A stretch of DNA of 16,480 nt from Actinomycetota bacterium. GTDB taxonomy: Bacteria; Actinomycetota; Actinomycetes; Actinomycetales; Microbacteriaceae. The stretch is from NCBI GenBank assembly GCA_009704155.1, contig WLES01000004.1, positions 1 through 16,480 of the forward strand, given 5' to 3'. Under the pieces are notes generated by a model. It was not told the origin of the DNA. It was given only the letters and a program-made list of their open reading frames with translations, and made no database searches. Position numbers and translations under genes: made by a program. Below are positions 1 through 7,469 of this stretch, piece after piece. Each line of letters begins with the position of its first letter. Position 1 is the stretch's first letter.

Positions 1-187
1 CGAACTCTCTTTTGACACCGATGCGAGCACAGCTGACATCAGCGCGCAACTCACGGCAGCCCTCGCGTCATCTGGCGTCTTGACACTCACCGATGTCAAA
101 GGCCAGTCGTACCTTGTTCCCGCCGCCAACGTGGCATACATCGAGTTCGGTTCGAGCCAGTCTCGACCCATCGGTTTCGTCAACTAA
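1..187 (+). CDS. DUF3107 family protein, C-terminal part (5' end outside the window)
   Basis: The frame starting at base 2 is open to a TAA at 185-187 and gives about 61 residues ending in IGFVN. Visible features are a segment like LASSGVLTLTDVKGQSYLVP followed by AYIEFG. This pattern, a short leucine/threonine-rich strand, then LVPA, then Y(V/I)EiG and a final GF, is that of DUF3107, a small actinobacterial family (about 75 residues; Rv3208A/TB9.4 in M. tuberculosis). Probably only the first 10-15 residues are missing. The function of the family is not known to me. It is convergent with the next gene, with only five bases between the stop codons. The order DUF3107, ferritin-fold protein, RhlE-like helicase matches M. 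tuberculosis, which supports the call. Confidence 0.85.
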   Translation, partial: ELSFDTDASTADISAQLTAALASSGVLTLTDVKGQSYLVPAANVAYIEFGSSQSRPIGFVN

Positions 188-192
188 CGACG

Positions 193-909
193 CTAGGCAG
201 TCAGACCGAGCGAGTCCATTCGCGTCGAATGCGCCGAGATGATCTCGGTGAACACCGGTTCAACACCGTCGGCAGCGATGACGGGATTGTCGCCGTAGGC
301 GAGGGCGCTTTCTGCCATGAGCATGGTGTCCCCGACGAGTCGGCGGCCCCACATCGCGAGAACTGGTCGAATCCCCGGCTCTAACTCGATTCTCCGCGCG
401 AGTTCAGCTCGAAGCACGTTGATCATGGTGTCGTCGGCGAGTGCCGCGACCACCTCTTTGCGAATCTTCACTGGAAGACCTTCTGCGAGCCTTCTCCAGA
501 AGTCTTGAAGGAACGCCATCGTCACCCAGGTGCAGGCGACGCGCTCTGTCCAGTTGTGGCCGCGTGTCCGTCGTTCGAATTCGCGCGTCGGGACAATGAA
601 CGGGCTCATCGCTTCGACTCGATCGACCTTGAGTCGGTCGAGGACGGCAGCGAGAGTCGAGAATCGCCTGAAGCACTCTTCTGCGACGAGCGCGAGGGTT
701 GTCTCCGTTTCCAGGTCTGTCGCATCGTGTGCGTGTCGGGCGGCCGATTCGGCGTATCGCAGGAAAAGGTATGCACTCTGCCCGAGGAAAACAGCTGGCT
801 CTGGGGCAAGGTCGGTGAATTCGATTCGGAGTCCGCTGTCGTCATCGCGCGACCGCACGGTGGGTGCGGGTTTCGACGACGTTGATCGTTTCCAAAAGGG
901 TGGTGCCAC
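193..909 (-). CDS. Ferritin-like fold protein, MiaE-like family
   Basis: This encodes a 238-residue protein, mostly alpha-helical, with long amphipathic stretches such as FLRYAESAARHAHDA and LALVAEECFRRFSTLAAVL. Composition and position between DUF3107 and a RhlE helicase match the actinobacterial family typified by Rv3210c, related to the tRNA hydroxylase MiaE and usually annotated as ferritin-like fold-containing. MiaE is a di-iron tRNA monooxygenase; whether this relative acts on tRNA is unknown. I find no ExxH motif in the helices, so di-iron binding is doubtful. The frame is open to an ATG at 957, but GTG at 909 is the better start. It gives VAPPFWKR, like the short basic/aromatic N-termini of relatives, and it sits six bases after TATGCT, a leaderless-promoter arrangement. 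The function is inferred from fold and neighbours only. Confidence 0.75.
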   Translation of the reverse strand: MAPPFWKRSTSSKPAPTVRSRDDDSGLRIEFTDLAPEPAVFLGQSAYLFLRYAESAARHAHDATDLETETTLALVAEECFRRFSTLAAVLDRLKVDRVEAMSPFIVPTREFERRTRGHNWTERVACTWVTMAFLQDFWRRLAEGLPVKIRKEVVAALADDTMINVLRAELARRIELEPGIRPVLAMWGRRLVGDTMLMAESALAYGDNPVIAADGVEPVFTEIISAHSTRMDSLGLTA

Positions 910-915
910 GCAACC

Positions 916-921
916 AGCATA
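916..921 (-). promoter_or_regulatory. -10 element TATGCT for leaderless start of the ferritin-fold gene
   Basis: On the minus strand TATGCT is followed by GGTTGC and then the GTG at 909. A TANNNT box six bases before the start codon places the transcription start at or next to the G of GTG. No Shine-Dalgarno sequence precedes that GTG. A second minus-strand candidate, TAGTCT at 947-942, would give a leader of roughly 26 bases. Confidence 0.5.
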
Positions 922-940
922 GGCAGTCACAGCCCACGGG

Positions 941-946
941 TAGACT
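941..946 (+). promoter_or_regulatory. Candidate -10 element TAGACT upstream of the helicase gene
   Basis: TAGACT lies 26 bases before the GTG start at 973, predicting a short leader of about 20 bases with no clear Shine-Dalgarno sequence. The heptamer TAGACTA at 941-947 also reads as TAGTCT on the minus strand, so the same site could initiate in both directions. I see no good -35 box. Confidence 0.4.
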
Positions 947-972
947 ATGAATACCAACTGATTGGGTATTTT

Positions 973-2328
973 GTGACTTTTCGTGAACTCGGCATCGACG
1001 GCGACATCGCTGATGCACTAGCCAGCCATGGCATTACCGACCCTTTTCCCATCCAAGAACAGACAATTCCTTTGGCGCTTCAACGCCAGGACATCATCGG
1101 ACAAGCCAAAACGGGAACGGGTAAGACGTTCGGTTTTGGCCTACCCCTCATCCAGCGGCTCGGGCCAAACCCCGAACCGGGCGTGAAGGCTCTCATTGTT
1201 GTTCCGACACGCGAACTGTGTGTTCAGGTAACAGAGGACATTCAGCTCGCCATCGCGAACCGCGCGACCACCGTTGCGGCGATTTACGGCGGCAAAGCCT
1301 ACGAGGATCAGGTTGATCTCATCAAGGCTGGTGCACAAATCATCGTCGGAACTCCAGGCCGTCTCCTCGACCTTGCGAACCAGCGTCTCCTGTCGTTCAA
1401 GAATGTCCAGGTCATGGTGCTCGACGAAGCTGACCGCATGCTTGATCTCGGGTTCCTCGGTGATGTTGAGAAGCTGTTTGCTCAAACACCCGCTGATCGC
1501 CACACGATGCTGTTCTCAGCTACGATGCCGGGGCCGATTGTTGCCCTCGCGCGTCGATTCATGACGAAACCAATTCACATTCGTGCATCAGACCCCGATG
1601 AAGGGCTCACTCAAGCGAACATCAAGCACGTCATTTACCGTGCTCACAACCTCGACAAGGATGAAGTCGTTTCCCGCATCCTCCAGGCAGAGGGCCGTGA
1701 GAAGGTCGTCATCTTCACACGCACCAAGCGAAGCGCCACCAAGGTAACGGATGAACTTGTCGATCGTGGCTTTGGCGCGACCGCTGTGCACGGTGACATG
1801 AGCCAAGAGGCGCGCGAACGTTCAATGGCTGCGTTTAAGGCTGGAAAGAAAGACATCTTGATTGCGACCGATGTCGCAGCTCGCGGCATCGACGTCGACG
1901 ACGTGACCCACGTCATCAACTACACCGTCCCTGAGGACGACAAGGCATACCTGCACCGCGTCGGCCGAACCGGTCGAGCCGGACGAACCGGTATCGCCGT
2001 AACTTTTGTTGACTGGGAAGACATGCACAAGTGGCACCTCATCGCCCGCGCGCTGGATTTGCCGATGGAGCCCGACGAAACCTACTCGTCGTCGCCGCAC
2101 CTGTTCACCGACCTTGACATCCCGGTTGGGGTCAAGGGCCGCTTGCGCGCATCGACAATGGCGCCTAAAACGTCTAGTGCCCCAGCTCGACCGTCACGCG
2201 ATCGCCAGCGCACAGACAAGCCAGCGTCCGCATCGAGCGGCGGCGCTTCAGCAATTGATAAGCCAGCTGGAGCTGCACGCACACGCGAGCGCCGACGTCG
2301 TCCAGCCGGCACCGGCCCCACCGACTAA
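973..2328 (+). CDS. rhlE: DEAD-box ATP-dependent RNA helicase, RhlE type
   Basis: This 451-residue protein has the complete helicase motif set in order: Q motif GITDPFPIQ (20-28), motif I AKTGTGKT (45-52), Ia PTREL (78-82), TPGRLLD (127-133), DEAD (151-154), SAT (182-184), VVIFTRTK (245-252), ATDVAARGID (298-307) and HRVGRTGRAGRTG (328-340). It should unwind RNA duplexes using ATP, in ribosome assembly or mRNA decay in the cytoplasm. After about residue 385 a basic, Ala/Pro/Ser/Arg-rich tail follows, likely disordered and RNA-binding, as in other actinobacterial RhlE proteins. The start is GTG, chosen because it lies just before the Q-motif helix and no better start exists. The ACC deaminase gene follows 26 bases downstream and may share the transcript. 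The RhlE subfamily assignment rests on similarity and position. Confidence 0.93.
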   Translation: MTFRELGIDGDIADALASHGITDPFPIQEQTIPLALQRQDIIGQAKTGTGKTFGFGLPLIQRLGPNPEPGVKALIVVPTRELCVQVTEDIQLAIANRATTVAAIYGGKAYEDQVDLIKAGAQIIVGTPGRLLDLANQRLLSFKNVQVMVLDEADRMLDLGFLGDVEKLFAQTPADRHTMLFSATMPGPIVALARRFMTKPIHIRASDPDEGLTQANIKHVIYRAHNLDKDEVVSRILQAEGREKVVIFTRTKRSATKVTDELVDRGFGATAVHGDMSQEARERSMAAFKAGKKDILIATDVAARGIDVDDVTHVINYTVPEDDKAYLHRVGRTGRAGRTGIAVTFVDWEDMHKWHLIARALDLPMEPDETYSSSPHLFTDLDIPVGVKGRLRASTMAPKTSSAPARPSRDRQRTDKPASASSGGASAIDKPAGAARTRERRRRPAGTGPTD

Positions 2329-2354
2329 CCCACCGCCAACCGAAAGGCTGATTC

Positions 2355-3377
2355 ATGTCGCGCTCCGCCCTCGAGAACACTCCCCGCGTCAATCTGCGAT
2401 TTGGCGCCTCACCGATTCATCGCCTCGACCGCCTCACCGATCACCTTGGCGGAAAAGTTGAGTTGTGGGCTAAGCGTGAAGATGTGAACTCGGGCATTGC
2501 CTATGGGGGAAACAAGACTCGAAAGCTTGAATACCTTGCTGCCGACGCCCTCGCTCAGGGCTGTGACACACTCGTGTCGATCGGCGGAGTGCAGTCAAAC
2601 CACACGCGTCAGGTTGCCGCCGTTGCTGCAAAGCTTGGGCTCAAGGCTGTTCTCGTTCAGGAGCACTGGGTTGACTGGGATGAAGTCAACTACGAGAAAA
2701 CCGGCAACATCCTGCTGAGTCGCATTCTCGGTGCCGACGTTCGTCTTGATTCAGCCGGTTTTGACATCGGGTTCCGTAAATCGTGGGAAGAGGCGATCGC
2801 CTCTGTGCATGAACGCGGCGGAAAGCCTTATCCAATTCCGGCCGGTGCTTCAGACCACGTTCTCGGTGGTCACGGCTTCGCCGGTTGGGCTTTTGAGGTC
2901 GAGGACCAGGAAAAGGAACTCGGCTTCGAATTCAGCAACGTCATCGTGTGTTCCGTGACGGGGTCGACTCAAGGTGGCATGATTGCTGGGTTTGCTCACT
3001 CAGACCGCGCCCACACCGTCATCGGCATCGACGCATCCGCAACGGTCGATAAGACGCGTGACCAGATTGCCCGAATTGCTCGACGCACGGCAGAGGGAAT
3101 CGAACTCGGACGCGACATTCTCGACGAGGAGATCGTGCTCCTCGACGGATGGCACGACGGGATCTACGGCATTGCCGGTCCTCGCACCATCGCGGCAATT
3201 GAACTCGCTGCCCGCATGGACGGCATGATCACCGACCCCGTTTACGAAGGAAAGTCGATGGCTGCGATGATCGACCTCGTCCGTGACGGTTACTTCGGCG
3301 AAGGAAGTCAAGTGCTCTACGCCCACCTCGGCGGTCAGCCAGCCATCAACGGCTACACCACAGCCTTTAGTTACTGA
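2355..3377 (+). CDS. acdS: 1-aminocyclopropane-1-carboxylate (ACC) deaminase
   Basis: This 340-residue PLP enzyme of the tryptophan-synthase-beta fold would open the ring of ACC to give 2-oxobutanoate and ammonia in the cytoplasm. The PLP lysine is K54 in GGNKTRK, and S81 is in QSNHTRQ. Residues that separate true ACC deaminases from the near-identical D-cysteine desulfhydrases are visible: Y297-E298 in DPVYEGKSM and L325 in LYAHLGGQP. These match K51, S78, Y294, E295 and L322 of the well-studied Pseudomonas enzyme with a constant offset of three, so the assignment is firm. The ATG has GAAAGG (2342-2347) seven bases upstream. It follows the helicase by 26 bases, so co-transcription is possible. 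No Lrp-type regulator, often paired with acdS elsewhere, is adjacent. Its end overlaps the convergent PHP gene by seven bases. Confidence 0.92.
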   Translation: MSRSALENTPRVNLRFGASPIHRLDRLTDHLGGKVELWAKREDVNSGIAYGGNKTRKLEYLAADALAQGCDTLVSIGGVQSNHTRQVAAVAAKLGLKAVLVQEHWVDWDEVNYEKTGNILLSRILGADVRLDSAGFDIGFRKSWEEAIASVHERGGKPYPIPAGASDHVLGGHGFAGWAFEVEDQEKELGFEFSNVIVCSVTGSTQGGMIAGFAHSDRAHTVIGIDASATVDKTRDQIARIARRTAEGIELGRDILDEEIVLLDGWHDGIYGIAGPRTIAAIELAARMDGMITDPVYEGKSMAAMIDLVRDGYFGEGSQVLYAHLGGQPAINGYTTAFSY

Positions 3378-4261
3378 GCGCGAACCACTCGCTGGCCGCT
3401 TCCGCGAGCGAGGATTCGTTCAAAGTTCGCTTCGGACGTCGTGTGAGCCCCGGGCAGAATCGGTTTCATTCCGGGCCCGTGGTAGTCGCTTGAGCCCGTC
3501 ACGATGAGGTCAAACTCGGCTGCGAACCGAAGCAACTGCTCTTTGCCGTGCGTCGAGTTCTCCGAGTGGTGAACTTCAAGGCCGGCCAGACCGACGTCGA
3601 CGAGCGATTGCAGGTAGGCGCGCGGATCGATGCCGCGCTCTTCGAACCCGCCGAGTGACGCGCGAGTTGAGGTCCACGGGTGGGCGAGCACGGCAACACC
3701 TCCGGCCTTCGAGATGACCTCCACAGCTGTTGAGACGGTTGGCGCGTAGTGTCCGACGTAATACTCGCGGTTGTCAGGTGCGAGAATTCCAGTAAATGCC
3801 TCGTCGACTGAATTGACGATTCCCAGGTCGACGAGCGCCCGCGCGATCGTTGGTCGACCGAGCGTTGCACCCTCGCGATGGAATGAATACGCGAACTCGA
3901 CGGTCATTCCGCCGTGATCCTCGTGAATCCGTTCGACCATCGCTTCAAACCGCGCAACGCGATCATCCCGCGTCTTGCTGCACTCCGCTGCGAAATCGTC
4001 GTTGTCGGGGTCGACGAGGTAGCCGAGCACGTGAATCGAGTGGCCGTAGAGGGATGCTGACATTTCGACGCCGGGCACAAACGTCATTCCGAGGTTGGAA
4101 CACGCCTCGCGCGCCTCATCCCAGCCGGCTGTTGTGTCGTGGTCCGTCAGTGCGACGACGTCAAGGCCCTCGTTTTTCGCTGTGACCATCAATTCGGTCG
4201 GAGATTGGACGCCGTCGGAAAAGTTCGAATGAAGATGAAGGTCGATCCGAGGGTGGGCCAC
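3371..4261 (-). CDS. PHP-domain phosphoesterase (nucleoside bisphosphate phosphatase / RNase AM-like)
   Basis: This 296-residue protein has the PHP metal-site signatures: [12 protein letters not shown] (H9, H11, D16), ALTDHDT (D40, H41), PGVEMSA (E66), AHPW (H194) and SSDYHGPG (D259, H261). The architecture, with an insert at about 90-160 containing [10 protein letters not shown], is that of the stand-alone PHP phosphoesterases related to YciV/RNase AM and to 3',5'-nucleoside bisphosphate phosphatases. These use a di- or trimetal centre to hydrolyse phosphate esters of small nucleotides or RNA 5' ends. The substrate here is not decided by sequence alone. Start is GTG, six bases after TAGACT on the same strand, with no separate Shine-Dalgarno leader. 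It is convergent with acdS, overlapping by seven bases at TTACTGA, and divergent from the aminopeptidase gene. Confidence 0.88.
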   Translation of the reverse strand: MAHPRIDLHLHSNFSDGVQSPTELMVTAKNEGLDVVALTDHDTTAGWDEAREACSNLGMTFVPGVEMSASLYGHSIHVLGYLVDPDNDDFAAECSKTRDDRVARFEAMVERIHEDHGGMTVEFAYSFHREGATLGRPTIARALVDLGIVNSVDEAFTGILAPDNREYYVGHYAPTVSTAVEVISKAGGVAVLAHPWTSTRASLGGFEERGIDPRAYLQSLVDVGLAGLEVHHSENSTHGKEQLLRFAAEFDLIVTGSSDYHGPGMKPILPGAHTTSEANFERILARGSGQRVVRAQ

Positions 4262-4267
4262 ACTCTC

Positions 4268-4273
4268 AGTCTA
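4268..4273 (-). promoter_or_regulatory. -10 element TAGACT for leaderless start of the PHP gene
   Basis: The minus strand reads TAGACT, then GAGAGT, then the GTG start at 4261. The six-base gap predicts transcription starting at the GTG. A CTGACA hexamer sits only 11 bases upstream of the box, too close for a standard -35. The box shares its first two bases (TA, 4272-4273) with a plus-strand candidate -10. Confidence 0.5.
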
Positions 4274-4277
4274 GTTT
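4272..4277 (+). promoter_or_regulatory. Candidate -10 element TAGTTT for the aminopeptidase gene, overlapping the divergent -10
   Basis: TAGTTT predicts a transcription start near 4284 and a leader of about 16 bases before the ATG at 4300. It overlaps the minus-strand TAGACT by the shared TA, so only one polymerase could open the site at a time. An alternative is CAGACT at 4288-4293, exactly six bases before the ATG, a one-base variant of the leaderless pattern. Confidence 0.35.
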
Positions 4278-4299
4278 TCGGTCGTGTCAGACTATTCAC

Positions 4300-5754
4300 A
4301 TGACCGAGGAATCAGACAACCCCAACGCCAACCGTTCAACGCTCCCGAGCGAGAGCGCATTCCGTTCCTACATTTCGGGTGACTGGGCCGACTCCGCGCG
4401 ACCAGCTGCTCGAATGCGTGAGCAAGTACCATTTTGCGTAGCGCGTCGGGAAGTCCTGTCGGCTGAGTTCGTCGGCCTAACCCTTGTCATACCTGCTGGA
4501 CCGAGCCTGGTCCGCGCGTACGACACGCACCACCCTTACCGAGCACACACGACGTTCACCTATTACACCGGATGGGGCTCAGACACCGTGCCGGACAGCG
4601 TCCTCGTGCTCACGCCGAATGGGGACGCTCACGACGCCACCGTCTACTATCGCTTCCCCGCCGGTCGCGGGACCGACGAGTTTTACAGCGACCCCGATAT
4701 CGGAGAATTTTGGGTTGGCCCGCGGCCATCGCCGGAAGACGTGTCCGTCGAGCTCGGAGTCGCCACTCGCGCTCACGCCGAACTAGACGACCTCCTCGCT
4801 CACGCAGACGGTACGTGGCGAATCATCCGCGAAGCAGACCCAGTCATCACCGCGGCAGTAGACAAGGCCCGCGGGGAGAAACCAGACGCGGACGCTGAGT
4901 TCTTCCGTTTCACGAGCGAACAACGGCTCGTCAAGGACGCATTCGAGATTGCGGAAATGCGCAAGGCGGTCGACGCGACTGCCCTTGGGTTCAACGATGT
5001 GCTCAGTTCGCTCCCCGAGGTGATTGCCCACACTCGTGGCGAAAGACTCATCGAAGGAACGTTCAATCGCCGTGCACGCGCGGAAGGCAACTTCAACGGG
5101 TACGAAACGATTGTGGCGGCAGGGCATCACGCCTGCACCTTGCACTGGACCCGCAATGACGGACCCGTGACGTCAGGTGACCTCGTCCTCATGGACGCCG
5201 GAGTCGAAGTCGAAAGCCTGTACACCGCAGACATCACGCGAACTTTCCCAGTCTCTGGGACGTTCAGCGAAACACAACGGCTCGTCTACGACGCCGTGTG
5301 CGAAGCGGCGGACGCAGCCTTTGCTGTGGTCAAGCCGGGGATCGTCTTCAAGGAAGTGCACGCTGCAGCGATGACTGTTATTGCTCGAAAGGTGTCCGAG
5401 TGGGGCTTCCTGCCCGTCAGCGCAGAGGAGTCATTATCCGAGCACGGGCAGCACCACCGCCGCTACATGGTTCACGGCACGAGCCATCACCTCGGGCTAG
5501 ACGTGCACGACTGCGGACAGGCGCGAGCTGAGTTCTACAAGGACGGAATCGTCCGCGAGGGCATGGTGTTCACGATCGAGCCGGGCCTTTATTTCCAGCC
5601 GGACGACCTCACTGTTCCTGAGGAGTTCCGCGGCATCGGAGTGCGCATTGAAGACAACATCGTCGTCACGGCGACGGGAGCAGAAAACTTGTCTGCTGGA
5701 ATTCCACGCACGTCGGCCGACATCGAGGCGTGGCTAGCGCAAGCCCGACGCTAG
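4300..5754 (+). CDS. pepP: Xaa-Pro aminopeptidase (M24B family)
   Basis: This 484-residue protein has an N-terminal aminopeptidase-P domain (about 35-175) and a C-terminal pita-bread metallopeptidase domain (about 210-480). The dinuclear metal ligands are in place: D299 in LVLMDAG, D311 in TADITRTFP, H396 in GTSHHLGLDVHD, E427 in TIEPGLY and E451 in RIEDNIV. The conserved LHW near 281-283 is also present. It would remove an N-terminal residue preceding proline from peptides in the cytoplasm, using manganese in characterised relatives. The ATG start is the only one close upstream and is followed by a hydrophilic lead of about 35 residues, usual for actinobacterial members. The upstream region of 38 bases is shared with the divergent PHP gene. 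Its TAG stop is shared in CTAG with the convergent lipoprotein gene. Confidence 0.93.
   Translation: MTEESDNPNANRSTLPSESAFRSYISGDWADSARPAARMREQVPFCVARREVLSAEFVGLTLVIPAGPSLVRAYDTHHPYRAHTTFTYYTGWGSDTVPDSVLVLTPNGDAHDATVYYRFPAGRGTDEFYSDPDIGEFWVGPRPSPEDVSVELGVATRAHAELDDLLAHADGTWRIIREADPVITAAVDKARGEKPDADAEFFRFTSEQRLVKDAFEIAEMRKAVDATALGFNDVLSSLPEVIAHTRGERLIEGTFNRRARAEGNFNGYETIVAAGHHACTLHWTRNDGPVTSGDLVLMDAGVEVESLYTADITRTFPVSGTFSETQRLVYDAVCEAADAAFAVVKPGIVFKEVHAAAMTVIARKVSEWGFLPVSAEESLSEHGQHHRRYMVHGTSHHLGLDVHDCGQARAEFYKDGIVREGMVFTIEPGLYFQPDDLTVPEEFRGIGVRIEDNIVVTATGAENLSAGIPRTSADIEAWLAQARR
5751..5754. other. CTAG giving both stop codons of a convergent gene pair
   Basis: The palindrome CTAG supplies TAG to the plus-strand aminopeptidase (5752-5754) and TAG to the minus-strand lipoprotein gene (5753-5751). 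The genes overlap by four bases, and no hairpin-plus-T-run terminator is visible beside it. Confidence 0.9.
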
Positions 5755-6359
5755 CTTTGAGCAATGTCGAGCATCGCCTCGATGACGCTGTTGCCGTCGT
5801 TTGGCTCAATCCATGACGACGTCGCGACATGGAGCCACAAGCCACCCTCGAAGAGAACATTCACCTCCCAGTGGGGGTAGATGTTCTCGGAATCCATCTC
5901 GACATACTGGAAATACGCGGTTACCTCGTCGCGACTCAAGTCGAGATCGACCGTGTTTACCCCTTCCACTTCCCAGACCACAGTGGCGGTCGCATCAAAC
6001 ACCGCGTCAGCGTCGGGAACCCAGTAGACCGTGACACCGCTATCCGTGTCGGGAATTCCGTACCCGCACGCAATACCTCCACCGTTAAGTGCCGCAGCTA
6101 AATCGGTTCCCGCGGCCGGTGTCCACGGTGGGGTGACATCAGTGACACCCGGAAATCCGAGCGATTCGATGACGCCGATAACAGAGGGGACTGCGCACGA
6201 CACGGGAATTGACCACGATGGCAACTCCGGCTCAGGTGTCCCTGTAGCCGCCGTGGGCTCCGGTTCAGGTGCAGCGCTGTCCATGGGATCGCTGCCAGTA
6301 CACCCCGTCAACAGTGCGAGCACGACGGTGGAACCAAGGATGAACGTGAGAATCTTCAT
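5751..6359 (-). CDS. Putative lipoprotein of unknown function
   Basis: This 202-residue secreted protein begins MKILTFILGSTVVLALLTGC: a lysine, a hydrophobic core and the lipobox LLTG-C with C20 as the lipidated cysteine. It should therefore be anchored to the outer face of the membrane. A Pro/Glu/Ala/Thr-rich linker (about residues 24-50) follows, then an acidic globular domain with two further cysteines (C55 and about C98) that could form a disulfide. I do not recognise the domain. The frame is open five codons further to an ATG at 6374, but that would add MYHHS before the signal peptide. The ATG at 6359 is six bases after TACCAT on the same strand, supporting a leaderless start here. It lies 18 bases downstream of mrp but probably has its own promoter. 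Confidence 0.8.
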   Translation of the reverse strand: MKILTFILGSTVVLALLTGCTGSDPMDSAAPEPEPTAATGTPEPELPSWSIPVSCAVPSVIGVIESLGFPGVTDVTPPWTPAAGTDLAAALNGGGIACGYGIPDTDSGVTVYWVPDADAVFDATATVVWEVEGVNTVDLDLSRDEVTAYFQYVEMDSENIYPHWEVNVLFEGGLWLHVATSSWIEPNDGNSVIEAMLDIAQS

Positions 6360-6365
6360 GGAGTG

Positions 6366-6371
6366 ATGGTA
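6366..6371 (-). promoter_or_regulatory. -10 element TACCAT for leaderless start of the lipoprotein gene
   Basis: The minus strand reads TACCAT, then CACTCC, then ATG at 6359. The box lies in the 18-base gap just after the mrp stop codon, so any -35 contact falls inside the mrp coding end. This suggests the lipoprotein is transcribed separately from mrp. Confidence 0.5.
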
Positions 6372-6377
6372 CATCCA

Positions 6378-7469
6378 TTAGTGCTCAAAACGTAAAGGAA
6401 TCTTTCGTACGGGTCGGCCGGACGACATCACGGCATCGGCGAGTGCGCCGATTGCGTGAGCTGCCGGCCCATCGAGGTCACCAAGGACGACGGGGACACC
6501 CGTATCGCCGGCGACGACGGTTGCTGGTGTGAAGGGAATCGTGCCGAGGAGCGGAACGTCCAGCCGTGCTGCGACATCCTCGCCGCCGCCAGCACCAAAC
6601 GCGACGTGAGTGACACCGTCCGCGTCCGTCCAATCCGACATGTTCTCAACGACACCGATGACGCGCTGACCCAGTTGCCTCGCAACGAGCCCGGACCGTT
6701 CAGCGACATCGCTCGCTGACGACTGCGGAGTTGTCACGACGAGGACGTCGGCGTGGGGAACCATTTGCCCGAGTGAGATGGCAACATCTCCCGTGCCGGG
6801 AGGAAGGTCGCACACGAGGACATCGATGTCACCAAAGTGAACGTCGGCCAAGAACTGTTTGACTGTGCGATGCAGCATCGGCCCGCGCCACGATACGGGG
6901 GTGTGGGGGTCGACGAACATCCCGATCGAAATCACCGAAACGTCGTGTGCGATGGGCGCGAGAATCATCTCGCCCACTTTCGTTGGCTTCGCGTCGGGAA
7001 TTCCCATGAGCCCCGGGATGGAAAAACCGAAAACATCGGCGTCGAGAAGTCCGACGCGGAGCCCGCGCTGAGACAGTGCGATAGCGAGATTGGCCGACAC
7101 CGTTGATTTTCCAACACCACCCTTCCCGCTCGTCACGGCAATCACTCGAGTCAGTGAGTCTTCACCGAACCGGTCCTCGGGGGAACGCCCGCCGTGAATC
7201 GTCTCGGTAAGGACTGTGCGCTGCCCGTCAGACATCACGGAGAGTGTGACATCAACCGAAGAAACTCCTGCGCCGAGAGCGGCAGCGCTAACGGCTCCCT
7301 CGATATCTCCGCGCTTAGGGCACGCCTCGATGGTCAAGAACACTTCGATACGCGCATGATTGCCGTCGACGGTGACATCACCGAGCATGCCGAGCTCGTC
7401 GATGGGACGCCGTAGCTCTGGGTCACGAACGGCACCAACCGCCGCTCGCACCGACTCAGGCGTTGTCAT
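6378..7469 (-). CDS. mrp: Mrp/NBP35-type P-loop ATPase, iron-sulfur carrier family
   Basis: This 363-residue protein has an N-terminal MIP18/DUF59 domain (about 3-75) and a P-loop ParA/MinD-like ATPase domain with the deviant Walker A SGKGGVGKST (114-123), LLDADVFGFSIPG (141-153), DLPPGTGDV and GVVENMS. Relatives carry and transfer iron-sulfur clusters as dimers. The CxxC pair usually found soon after ENMS is absent: that stretch reads DWTDADGVTHVAFG before GAGGGE. This is common in actinobacterial Mrp proteins, whose cluster binding is therefore unclear. The start is placed at ATG 7469, which overlaps the DUF1003 gene by 14 bases and starts the conserved MTTPESV helix. A longer frame from 7544 would run 89 bases into that gene and adds a sequence unlike the family. 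The overlap implies translational coupling. Confidence 0.92.
   Translation of the reverse strand: MTTPESVRAAVGAVRDPELRRPIDELGMLGDVTVDGNHARIEVFLTIEACPKRGDIEGAVSAAALGAGVSSVDVTLSVMSDGQRTVLTETIHGGRSPEDRFGEDSLTRVIAVTSGKGGVGKSTVSANLAIALSQRGLRVGLLDADVFGFSIPGLMGIPDAKPTKVGEMILAPIAHDVSVISIGMFVDPHTPVSWRGPMLHRTVKQFLADVHFGDIDVLVCDLPPGTGDVAISLGQMVPHADVLVVTTPQSSASDVAERSGLVARQLGQRVIGVVENMSDWTDADGVTHVAFGAGGGEDVAARLDVPLLGTIPFTPATVVAGDTGVPVVLGDLDGPAAHAIGALADAVMSSGRPVRKIPLRFEH

Noticed and set aside
910..957. Longer N-terminus of the ferritin-fold protein starting at ATG 957
   Set aside because: It would place the start inside the divergent promoter region and add 16 residues unlike relatives. GTG 909 fits a TANNNT-N6 leaderless start.
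2355..3377. D-cysteine desulfhydrase as an alternative to ACC deaminase
   Set aside because: Desulfhydrases lack the glutamate after the conserved tyrosine and the leucine in the AHLGG-type loop. Both ACC deaminase residues are present here.
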